A model generated the notes under the pieces. That model was not told the DNA's origin. It saw only the letters and a program-made list of their open reading frames with translations, and made no database searches. Of a DNA stretch of 18,135 nucleotides, positions 1 to 5,888 are shown in pieces (the stretch's first letter is position 1; every line of letters starts with the position of its first letter). The translations under genes were made by a program, and so were the position numbers. The stretch spans positions 1 to 18,135 of the forward strand of contig JAEUOZ010000071.1 in the NCBI GenBank assembly GCA_016790225.1, read 5' to 3'. The stretch is from Rubrivivax sp. GTDB taxonomy: Bacteria > Pseudomonadota > Gammaproteobacteria > Burkholderiales > Burkholderiaceae.

Positions 1-1
1 G

Positions 2-796
2 GCGGCGATGAGCGAAGCGGAGAAGCTGATCGTGGGGATGGAGCGCGGCACGGCGCTGGGCAACGACACGCCGCTGGTGGGCGAGGCGGTGAAGCTGAGG
101 CCGGACCTGTGGGAGCGTGCGGCGCGGCTGAAGGGTGATGCGGGCTTGCGCTGCGCGGCGCACAAGCTGGCGTGCGCGGAAGTGGAGCTGGTGCATGCGG
201 GCAACGAGCACGCGCAGCAGCAGTGGCGCCATGCCAAGCCGTACGTGCAGATCGCCGAGGACCTGATGGCCGAGGCCGAGCTGCTGGCCCAATCCTGCCC
301 GGGCGTGGTGTCCCCGGCGGTGGCCGTTGCGCCTCCGCCTCCGCCTCCGCCGCCGCCTCCGCCACCACCCCCTCCGCCGCCGCTTCCACCGCTGCGCGAG
401 GTCTCGGTCGCGGCACATGTGGTGTTCAGTTTTGATCGCTACAAGGAAGCCGACATCCGTGCCCACAGCATGGCGCAGTTGCGCACGCTTGCCGAGCGTC
501 TGAAGCGCGATGGCCTGCAGCTGGAAAGCATTCGCCTGACGGGCCACGCGGACCGCCTCAACAGCACGGGCCAGCGTGACTACAACCAGCGCCTGAGCGA
601 ACGCCGCGTGCAGACGGTCAAGGCGATCCTGGTTCGGCTGGGCATCGACGAAAAGCTGATCGTCACGGGCGCACGCGGCGACGAGCAACAGGTGGAAAGC
701 TGTGTCTCGCCGTTCAAGTCGCAGGCCGAGCTGCAGGAGTGTCTGCTGCCCAATCGCCGTGTCGAGGTGGAAGTCACCGCCCGGGCGCGCAACTGA
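2..796 (+). CDS. OmpA-family peptidoglycan-binding protein, 5' partial
   Basis: The frame is open from the first bases of the window, and the first ATG (position 8) has no room for a visible ribosome site. The protein also lacks the signal peptide expected of this family, so the true start is probably upstream. Counting from that ATG, residues 1-105 are a mostly helical alanine-rich region with two cysteines. Residues 109-125 are 17 consecutive prolines, followed by LPP. Residues 137-258 are an OmpA C-terminal domain: FSFD strand, TGHAD near 179-183, then an N-x-x-LS-x-x-R helix near 193-200 and the closing NRRVEVEV strand. In this family the domain binds diaminopimelate of peptidoglycan, so the product is probably an envelope protein anchoring the outer membrane or periplasm to the wall. 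A paired-hairpin terminator follows the stop. The family call is firm; the specific role is unknown. Confidence 0.85.
   Translation, partial: AAMSEAEKLIVGMERGTALGNDTPLVGEAVKLRPDLWERAARLKGDAGLRCAAHKLACAEVELVHAGNEHAQQQWRHAKPYVQIAEDLMAEAELLAQSCPGVVSPAVAVAPPPPPPPPPPPPPPPPPLPPLREVSVAAHVVFSFDRYKEADIRAHSMAQLRTLAERLKRDGLQLESIRLTGHADRLNSTGQRDYNQRLSERRVQTVKAILVRLGIDEKLIVTGARGDEQQVESCVSPFKSQAELQECLLPNRRVEVEVTARARN
332..382 (+). repeat. Polyproline-coding low-complexity tract
   Basis: Seventeen proline codons in a row, mostly CCT, CCG and CCA, form a CCN microsatellite that separates the N-terminal region from the OmpA domain. Polyproline II linkers of this type are common as rigid spacers in wall-spanning envelope proteins. 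The tract is prone to in-frame length change by slippage, and translating so many prolines would normally need EF-P. Confidence 0.8.
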
Positions 797-840
797 GCCT
801 CAGGCGCGGCGCCGCGGGTCTCGCGACGCCGTCATCATCA

Positions 841-887
841 CCTTCGGGCGGCCGAAGGTTCTGCAACGGGGCGCTCAGCGCCCCGTT
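841..887 (+). terminator. Tandem hairpins, likely transcription terminator
   Basis: Two perfect hairpins sit back to back in the gap between two convergent genes. The first is CCTTCGG with a 4-nt loop (841-858). The second has a 10-bp stem, AACGGGGCGC, with a TCA loop (865-887). The sequence after the second stem on the plus strand is only moderately T-rich. The position 3' of both the OmpA-family gene (plus) and the HDOD gene (minus) suggests a bidirectional terminator. Confidence 0.65.
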
Positions 888-922
888 CTCGTTCAGGCTT
901 GACTGCGAGAAGGGGAGGCCGG

Positions 923-1774
923 TCAGCCGTCGATCTCTCGCAGCAGCGTCTCGGTGGGCTCCACGCCAAGATGAAGCAGCCCGGCGATGTCGCGCACATC
1001 GTCCGGAACGGCCGGGTTGTCCCAACCGCGCGCCGTGTGCCGCGCCAGTCGGACCGCCAGCAGGACATTGCGCACCTGGGCGGAAGCGTTCTGCTGCGAG
1101 TCATCCGCGAGCTGCGCGAGGACGCGAGGCAGCCTCCAGCGCACCATCAGCGCATGCTGCAGCTCGGCCAGGCTGACGCCGAGCAGTTCGTTCTGCACGT
1201 CCAGCGAACGCAGGCTCGGATCGGCCCGCTGGCGCCTCGCCAGTTCCATCGCCAGCGCCGGCCATTGAATCCAGAGCAGCAGTTCGGCGAAGTCGTGCAG
1301 CAAGGCCGCGCTGTGGATCACGGCGACGTCGTGATCCAGCCGCTGCACGGCAAAGGCGGTTGCGAAATGCGCGGCGCGGTGCGAGCGCTGCAGCACCGCG
1401 CGAAACCCTTCCAGCACCCACGGTCGTCCGGCGAGGGCCTCGTCGATCGAGGCCTGCGGGCCGAAGTGGCGGAAGAACGGCGGAATGCCCAGCATGACCA
1501 GCGCAGCGGTCACGGTCTCGGGCTCGCCGCCTTCGCGGCCGCGGCGCAAATGGCCCAGGTGGGCCATGAGCTTCAGGGTCATCAACGGGTCCGCGGCAAT
1601 CGTCTCGCCCAGCAGATGGGCATCGACCGCATCCTCGTTGGCACGCGCTGACTCCAGCGTCTGAGCGGTCTCCGCCAGCACCGGCAGGCGGCTCGGGTCA
1701 AAGCTGGCGACCCAACCCGCGAGGTCGCGCGGGCAGCGCGCCGCGGGGGCGTCAGGTGCTGATGTCTGTGCCAT
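923..1774 (-). CDS. HDOD-domain signalling protein
   Basis: 284 aa. The frame runs up to 1924, but the ATG at 1774 is preferred because GGAAG lies about 8 nt upstream of it and the extra N-terminus looks non-coding. The HDOD signature covers roughly residues 28-235: a LPVLAETAQTLES-like opening, a DPLMTLKLMAHLGHL helix near 62-76, and a retained HD pair in LLHDF (H160-D161). HDOD is a relative of the HD phosphohydrolase domain, generally considered catalytically degenerate, and used as a protein-interaction module in bacterial signalling, often alongside c-di-GMP pathways. No GGDEF, EAL or receiver domain is attached, so this is a standalone HDOD protein, probably cytoplasmic. A 15-bp hairpin separates it from the small-protein operon upstream on the same strand. 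The specific partner is unknown. Confidence 0.8.
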   Translation of the reverse strand: MAQTSAPDAPAARCPRDLAGWVASFDPSRLPVLAETAQTLESARANEDAVDAHLLGETIAADPLMTLKLMAHLGHLRRGREGGEPETVTAALVMLGIPPFFRHFGPQASIDEALAGRPWVLEGFRAVLQRSHRAAHFATAFAVQRLDHDVAVIHSAALLHDFAELLLWIQWPALAMELARRQRADPSLRSLDVQNELLGVSLAELQHALMVRWRLPRVLAQLADDSQQNASAQVRNVLLAVRLARHTARGWDNPAVPDDVRDIAGLLHLGVEPTETLLREIDG

Positions 1775-1885
1775 GAGCGGAACTTCCGGGCGGACGATGA
1801 CGGGCCCGATGCTCGCTCTCGGTTTCGCCCAACGGTCCGCGAAGTTGGCTGCCCTTTGCCCGCCAGAAGCGGCGACTGCTGCGCC

Positions 1886-1919
1886 CCTCGTGCGACCGGC
1901 AGATGCCGGTCGCACGAGG
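1886..1919 (-). terminator. 15-bp perfect hairpin after small-protein operon
   Basis: CCTCGTGCGACCGGC pairs perfectly with its complement across a 4-nt AGAT loop. The hairpin starts within 2 nt of the stop codon of the 85-aa gene and lies upstream of the HDOD start. There is no T-run on either side, so it is not a textbook intrinsic terminator. It may end or trim the small-operon transcript, protect its 3' end, or be a protein-binding palindrome. Confidence 0.5.
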
Positions 1920-1920
1920 C

Positions 1921-2178
1921 TCACAGCCGGGTCACGCCAGGCAGCGTGCCCACGCGCTGGCCGTCGACGAACAGCGCGCCCTCAGGCGCACCGGCTTCGG
2001 CATGGAACTCGAACACGGGTTCGTGTGCGGCTTCAGGGTGTGGCGCGCTGCGCAGCCGACGCGAGAGCGCGGCCAGCGCAAGGCTCGCCCGGCGCAAGCT
2101 GAACACCAGCCAGCTGCGCCAGCTGAAGACGGGGGTCGAGAGTGCGGGCGTGAAGGCCCAGCGGGATGTGCGGCTCAT
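1921..2178 (-). CDS. Small conserved-looking protein of unknown function (85 aa)
   Basis: I do not recognise a characterised family. GGAGAAG lies 4 nt upstream of the ATG, an almost ideal Shine-Dalgarno, which is why I accept the gene. The N-terminal half is basic with aromatic and hydrophobic patches (FSWRSWLVFSLRRASLALA, about residues 18-36) that could form an amphipathic or membrane-associated helix. After a short linker the C-terminus is acidic then strand-like (EFHAEAGAPEGALFVDGQRV, about 56-75), ending in TLPGVTRL. The two halves have very different character, which argues against a random frame. It is the second gene of an operon, 24 nt downstream of a 58-aa gene, and is followed at once by a strong hairpin. 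Confidence 0.65.
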   Translation of the reverse strand: MSRTSRWAFTPALSTPVFSWRSWLVFSLRRASLALAALSRRLRSAPHPEAAHEPVFEFHAEAGAPEGALFVDGQRVGTLPGVTRL

Positions 2179-2202
2179 GATCTTCTCCGGTGGACAGAGG
2201 CA

Positions 2203-2379
2203 TCAGGTTTCGTGGGGAGGCGAATGCAGGCTGCGCAGTTCGGCGCGCAGCTGGCGGGCGGTGCCGCCGCGCGCTTCGCGACGGCGGTCGCGATGTGCGC
2301 CGGCGTGCCGGCTGCGGCTCGCGGCGACCAAGGGATTGCGCGGCTTGCGAGAGGGGATGACCCAGCGATCTGAACTCAT
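2203..2379 (-). CDS. Arginine-rich small protein (58 aa), unknown function
   Basis: A short ORF with its own ATG and a Shine-Dalgarno (CCGGAG, about 7 nt upstream), ending in TGA. The product begins MSSDRWVIPSRKPRNPL and is strongly basic: an arginine/histidine-rich middle (about residues 22-37) is followed by RQLRAELRSLHSPP near the C-terminus. No domain is recognisable; the charge would suit RNA, DNA or ribosome binding, but that is speculation. It is the first gene of a two-gene operon whose promoter (2618-2645) and structured leader lie upstream. The leading evidence is the ribosome site and the operon position, since the protein is too short for composition to be decisive. Confidence 0.5.
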   Translation of the reverse strand: MSSDRWVIPSRKPRNPLVAASRSRHAGAHRDRRREARGGTARQLRAELRSLHSPPHET

Positions 2380-2410
2380 GGCGGTACTCCGGTTGAGCCC
2401 GCCACGTCAG

Positions 2411-2470
2411 GGGCCGGAACCGTCCGGCCCACAAGCACCAAGGCCCGGAAGCCGATGGCTGCCGGGCCTT
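2411..2470 (-). promoter_or_regulatory. Structured 5' leader with two hairpins
   Basis: Between the promoter and the 58-aa gene, the leader of about 230 nt contains two stable hairpins. One (2440-2470) has 14-bp arms with a single mismatch, its ends reading AAGGCCCGG...CCGGGCCTT. The other (2411-2430) has 8-bp perfect arms, GGGCCGGA/TCCGGCCC, with a 4-nt loop. The distal one resembles an intrinsic terminator stem with only a weak T tail (TTGGTGCTTGTG) in the minus direction. The pair could form an attenuator or a post-transcriptional control element. I could not match it to a named riboswitch class. Confidence 0.45.
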
Positions 2471-2614
2471 GCTGACACCTGTGCCGAAGCGGGCGATCAG
2501 GGGTCGCGTGGCAGTCGATTGGCGCCGCGGCTCATGCGGGGTGCATGGGGCCGCGCGGCAAGGGACGGGGCAGTCAGAGGCGTCAAGACCAGGGAATCGT
2601 GGAAGGCAAGAGCA

Positions 2615-2635
2615 ACAATGATAAACAAACATTGT
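2615..2635. promoter_or_regulatory. Inverted repeat overlapping the promoter (candidate operator)
   Basis: ACAATG and CATTGT form a perfect 6-bp inverted repeat separated by 9 nt. The repeat covers the -10 box and most of the spacer of the promoter at 2618-2645, the position expected for a dimeric repressor or a spacer-binding activator. No regulator family can be assigned from the site alone. Confidence 0.45.
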
Positions 2636-2645
2636 CCATAGTCAA
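2618..2645 (-). promoter_or_regulatory. Sigma-70 promoter of the small-protein operon
   Basis: On the minus strand TTGACT (2645-2640) is followed after 16 nt by TATCAT (2623-2618), inside an unusually AT-rich island in otherwise GC-rich DNA. Transcription would begin near 2611, giving a leader of about 230 nt before the 58-aa ORF. This is the best sigma-70-like promoter visible in the window. Confidence 0.65.
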
Positions 2646-2931
2646 GCGACATATCTCAGGCGCGCCTATTCCCACGGCTTTTGTCGCCCTTGACCAACGT
2701 CGGGGCGCCCAAACACGCATCTGCGGGCCCTTCACTTCGAGGAACCCTTACGGGTGAACCTAGGAGCGCGGTCGGCAGAAATCGGCACCCGCGCCGGGGC
2801 ATCGGGCCAGGTTCCGTCCGGGGCTGTGGTCTGCTGCCTGCGCGACCGGGCTGCGAGCGCCTCTGGGCGCCGACCCGCCAAGGACGAGACGAAGCGGCCC
2901 CGGCGAAGCTCGGCGCCCGAACGCGCAGTGC
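2646..2931. other. Gene-free stretch upstream of the small-protein operon
   Basis: About 286 nt lie between the operon promoter and the 3' end of the helix-turn-helix-like gene. Short open frames cross it on both strands, but none has a ribosome site or sensible composition. I see no tRNA, no recognisable structured RNA and no convincing terminator. The part nearest the promoter (to about 2690) is noticeably richer in A and T than the rest of the window. Confidence 0.4.
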
Positions 2932-3507
2932 TCAGCGCTTGCGCTTCAAGGGTGCCACGCCGCGTTGCGTCTGTGCCCACAGGGTCTGGGCATCGTCCGG
3001 CGATGGGTGTTGTGCGGCCGGCGCCGAGGATGCCCGAGGGGGCGGCGCCAGCACTTCGGAGAGCAGCTCCAGCAGCCGCGCGCGTGCCCGCTGCGGGTGG
3101 CGCCGGTAGTAGCTCAGCACCAGTCCCATGATGAAGCGTTCGTCATCATCGCGCGGTGTGCTGCTGGTATCGACCGGTGGCGGTTCGAAGGGCAGCTGCA
3201 GTGCCAGTGGCGTCTCCGCGCGCTGCGCGTGCCGCTCGTCCATCCAGCCCGGCGGCTTGCGGCAGCGGGATTCGAACTGCCGCGCCAGGCGGTCGCCGAT
3301 CTGCCGCGTGCGGCTCTTGATCTGGCTCCAGTAGCTGGGCTGGATCAGCAGCTGCTCGGCGAAGCGGCGCTCCAGGCCGCGCAGGGTTGCGGCGTCAGTC
3401 GTGCGCACGGTCTGTGCAACGAACTCGTCGAACAGCGCGAGCGCGTTCTCCAGCCGCAACTGGGCCACATCGCCGGGATCCGGAGCCGAAACTGCCATGG
3501 CGAACAT
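2932..3507 (-). CDS. Helix-turn-helix-like (phage repressor-type) protein
   Basis: About 191 aa from the ATG at 3507; ATGs at 3498 and 3558 are also possible, and none has a strong ribosome site. After a short leader, a helical segment starting LRLENALALFDEFV is followed by a stretch resembling Cro/CI-type DNA-binding proteins: FAEQLLIQPSYWSQIKS, then RQIGDRLARQFESRC and KPPGWMD (about residues 50-90). The order of recognition helix, IGD-x-LAR and the closing GWMD is typical of XRE-like domains. The C-terminal half has a proline linker, a helical segment with MGLVLSYYRRHPQ, and a basic KRKR end. It is divergent from the aldo/keto reductase with only about 60 bp between, so it could regulate that gene or itself. 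DNA binding is inferred, not shown. Confidence 0.65.
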   Translation of the reverse strand: MFAMAVSAPDPGDVAQLRLENALALFDEFVAQTVRTTDAATLRGLERRFAEQLLIQPSYWSQIKSRTRQIGDRLARQFESRCRKPPGWMDERHAQRAETPLALQLPFEPPPVDTSSTPRDDDERFIMGLVLSYYRRHPQRARARLLELLSEVLAPPPRASSAPAAQHPSPDDAQTLWAQTQRGVAPLKRKR

Positions 3508-3566
3508 GATAAAGCCGTGTTGACCCGCTCGGGCCGACCCTGCCGCGGGCACTACCATCGCGCTCC

Positions 3567-4445
3567 ATGGAGGAACTCCGCCCCACCGTCAGCGCCCCGC
3601 AGGTGATGCTGCCCAGCGCCGAAGAGCTGCCCGCCATCGGCGTGGGCACGGCACGCATGGGTGAGTCAGCGGCTCACGCGGCGCGTGAACTCGCCGCCTT
3701 GCGCACCGCCTTCGACATCGGCTTTCGCGTCGTGGACACCGCCGAGATGTACGGCGCCGGCGGCGCGGAAACACTGGTGGGCCGCGCCCTGCGCGAGGCC
3801 ATGGCCCAGGGTCTGCGGCGCGAGGACGTGACCATCGTTTCAAAGGTTCTGCCGCAGAACGCGCATCCCGCGGGCCTGCTGCGTGCGTGCGAAGAGAGTC
3901 TGCGTCGCCTGGGCATCGATCACATCGATCTGTACCTTCTGCACTGGCGCGGCAGCGTGCCCCTGAAGGAGACGGTCGACGGCTTCGAGATCCTGCAGCG
4001 CAAGCACTGGATCCGCTACTGGGGTGTGAGCAACTTCGACATCGACGACATGCGAGAGCTGATCCAGGTGCCGGGGGGTGCGGCCTGCAGTGCCAACCAG
4101 GTCTGGTATTCGGTGGGCCAGCGTGGGCCGGAGCTCGATCTGCTGCCCTGGCAGCGGCTGTACCAGATGCCCTTGATGGCCTACTGCCCGCTGGATGAAG
4201 GGCAGCTGGTCCGGCATCCGGTGCTGCAGGCCGTCGGCGAGCGGCACGGCGCCACGGCGGCCCAGGTGGCCCTGGCCTGGTTGATGACGCAACCCGGCGT
4301 CATGGCTCTGCCCAAGGCCGTGCATGCGCTGCACCTGCGGCAGAACTGGGATGCGGCGCGGATCGCGTTGTCCGCCGCAGACCATGAAGCGCTGGGCCAG
4401 GCCTTCGCGCGCCCCACGAAGCGTCAGCCGCTGGCCACGCGCTGA
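3567..4445 (+). CDS. Aldo/keto reductase family oxidoreductase
   Basis: 292 aa, close to the usual length of a single-domain NADPH-dependent aldo/keto reductase TIM barrel. The catalytic tetrad is complete: D57 and Y62 in VVDTAEMYG, K93 in VSKV, and H126 in LYLLHWRG. GVSNFD near residue 150 and the later substrate/cofactor strand segment MAYCPLDEGQL are also typical. Such enzymes reduce aldehydes and ketones to alcohols with NADPH in the cytoplasm; the substrate cannot be read from sequence. The start is uncertain: the ATG at 3567 lacks an upstream ribosome site, and the ATG at 3606 would also leave a complete barrel. The gene is divergent from the helix-turn-helix-like gene and convergent with terC, with a terminator in between. 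Confidence 0.88.
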   Translation: MEELRPTVSAPQVMLPSAEELPAIGVGTARMGESAAHAARELAALRTAFDIGFRVVDTAEMYGAGGAETLVGRALREAMAQGLRREDVTIVSKVLPQNAHPAGLLRACEESLRRLGIDHIDLYLLHWRGSVPLKETVDGFEILQRKHWIRYWGVSNFDIDDMRELIQVPGGAACSANQVWYSVGQRGPELDLLPWQRLYQMPLMAYCPLDEGQLVRHPVLQAVGERHGATAAQVALAWLMTQPGVMALPKAVHALHLRQNWDAARIALSAADHEALGQAFARPTKRQPLATR

Positions 4446-4564
4446 ACGCGCACGCGCCTTGGCGCAGGGCTGGATGTGTCCAGGGCCCAGGCCGCAGGCG
4501 TGTGGCGCCTTCGTCAGAGTTCGGGCACGCTGCGCCTAAGAACCGAACGTCTCTCGCGCCCATG

Positions 4565-4592
4565 AAAAAGGGCGCGGCTTGCGCCGCGCCCT
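4565..4592 (-). terminator. Intrinsic terminator of the TerC-family gene
   Basis: Read on the minus strand, a perfect 10-bp stem AGGGCGCGGC with a GCAA loop is followed by TTTTTCATG. It lies 21 nt after the TerC stop codon. This is a textbook Rho-independent terminator; the stem could also stop readthrough from the convergent aldo/keto reductase gene. Confidence 0.85.
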
Positions 4593-4613
4593 GGCCTGGT
4601 TCACAAGCCGCGC

Positions 4614-5582
4614 TCAGTCGGCCGCGGCCTTGGAGGGCAGCTTCGGCGCCGTCTTCACGCTGGCGATCATCGTGATCGCGAGGATGGAGACCACCACCAG
4701 CAGCGACACGCCCACCGGAATCTTGAAGACGTCGATCAGCATCATCTTGGTGCCGATGAAGACCAGGATCAACGACAGGCCGTAGCTCAACAGGTGGAAC
4801 TTGGCCGCCACGGCCGCCAGCAGGAAATACATCGCCCGCAGGCCGAGGATCGCAAACACGTTGGACGTGAGCACGATGAAGGGGTCCATGGTGATCGCAA
4901 AGATCGCCGGGATGGAGTCCACCGCAAAGATGACGTCGGTGATGCCCACCAGCGCCACCACCATCAGCAGCGGCGTCGCGATGCGCTTGCCGTTCTCGAT
5001 GGTGAAGAACTTCTCGCCGTCGAAGTTCTTGCTCACCGGCATGATGCGACGCAGCAGCTTCAGGCCCGGGTTGGACTCCAGATCCGGCTCCTGGCCCGCG
5101 GCCCACCACATCTTGATGCCGGTGATGACGAGGAACGCGCCGAACACGTACAGGATCCAGTGGAACTGCTGGATCAGCCAGGCGCCGAACAGGATCATCA
5201 CCGTGCGCAGCAAGATGGCGCCGATGATGCCGATCATCAGCACGCGCTTCTGGAAGGCCGGCGGCACCGCGAAGTACGTGAAGATCATCAGGAAGACGAA
5301 GATGTTGTCCACCGCCAGGCTCTTCTCGATGAGATAGCCCGTGAGGAACTCCATGGCCTTCACGTTGGCCATCGCCGTGCCGTGGTCCTGCTGGATGGCC
5401 CACCAGAACAGCCCGTTGAAGGCGAAGCTCAGGGCGACCCAGACCAGAGACCAGTTCAGCGCCTCCTTGACCCCCACCTCGTGCGCGCCCTGCTTCTTGA
5501 GGACCACGAAGTCGACAAACAGAGCGGCAATGACGATCGCAATGAAGACCGTCCACAGCCACAGCGGCGCAATGGTGTCCAT
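4614..5582 (-). CDS. TerC/Alx-family integral membrane protein, probable Mn2+ exporter
   Basis: 322 aa. The ATG at 5582 is chosen because AAAGGAG lies 8 nt upstream and the hydrophobic TerC N-terminus begins there; the frame further upstream is the riboswitch. The protein has about eight or nine hydrophobic helices. Conserved acidic residues of the family sit in the membrane: D24 (FVDF), E86 and D92 (EKSLAVDNIF), and D216 and D222 (DVIFAVDSIPA). A cytosolic loop with KNFDGEKFFTIENGKR (about 185-200) divides the halves, as in Alx. TerC proteins under yybP-ykoY riboswitch control are linked to manganese export or metalation of exported proteins, and such an element precedes this gene. Older annotations call the family tellurite resistance, but nothing here supports a tellurite role. 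It is monocistronic between its own riboswitch and terminator. Confidence 0.9.
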   Translation of the reverse strand: MDTIAPLWLWTVFIAIVIAALFVDFVVLKKQGAHEVGVKEALNWSLVWVALSFAFNGLFWWAIQQDHGTAMANVKAMEFLTGYLIEKSLAVDNIFVFLMIFTYFAVPPAFQKRVLMIGIIGAILLRTVMILFGAWLIQQFHWILYVFGAFLVITGIKMWWAAGQEPDLESNPGLKLLRRIMPVSKNFDGEKFFTIENGKRIATPLLMVVALVGITDVIFAVDSIPAIFAITMDPFIVLTSNVFAILGLRAMYFLLAAVAAKFHLLSYGLSLILVFIGTKMMLIDVFKIPVGVSLLVVVSILAITMIASVKTAPKLPSKAAAD

Positions 5583-5592
5583 CGGACACGCT

Positions 5593-5742
5593 CCTTTCGG
5601 CGAGGTAATGGAGATACACACGCCGAAAGGTCTTGCGAAGACCCGATGCAGGGATCTTTGCGGCCCCGGGATGCCGGCATGGCGCCAGCCCCGTACTGAC
5701 GGGGACACGCGGCAACGGGCGTTGCCTGCTACTCCCCTCTCG
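5593..5742 (-). promoter_or_regulatory. yybP-ykoY-type manganese riboswitch upstream of terC
   Basis: The minus-strand leader of the TerC gene has the landmark segments of this class in order: GGGGAGTAGC (5737-5728), GTCAGTAC (5700-5693), GGCGCCATGCCGGCAT (5686-5671), and GCAAGACCTTT near the 3' side. P1 forms between CGAGAGG (5742-5736) and CCTTTCG (5630-5624). The strand CCTTTCGGCG (5630-5621) is also perfectly complementary over 10 bp to CGCCGAAAGG (5602-5593), which contains most of the Shine-Dalgarno. The two pairings exclude each other: Mn2+-bound aptamer keeps P1 and frees the ribosome site, while the unbound form hides it. This predicts translation switched on by manganese, as described for alx and mntP. 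Motifs and pairings are seen; ligand and direction follow from the class. Confidence 0.88.
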
Positions 5743-5888
5743 ACTTCATGGATTCTGGGCGAGCCGCAATGCCCCCGATCCGCCAAAGGTCACTGGCGTC
5801 AGCGCAGGCGTTGAATCCATCACGCGATCAGCCACCGGACCCATGGGCTCGGGGCGCCGATCCGCGTACCCGGCGCTGGCCTCACCGG

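Noticed and set aside
1903..2373. A 156-codon plus-strand frame opposite the small-protein genes
   Set aside because: No ribosome site and shadow-like composition; it starts inside the 15-bp hairpin.
2497..2535. A 12-codon minus-strand ORF in the leader of the small-protein operon, a possible leader peptide for attenuation
   Set aside because: It has no Shine-Dalgarno and no run of a single amino acid; kept only as a possibility.
2033..2632. A 199-codon minus-strand frame across the small-protein operon and its leader
   Set aside because: It begins about at the predicted transcription start, without a ribosome site, and is rich in C, P, R and S. The 58- and 85-aa ORFs in other frames each have a good Shine-Dalgarno.
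4614..5582. Tellurite-resistance role for the TerC-family gene
   Set aside because: There is no ter operon context, and the yybP-ykoY leader points to manganese.
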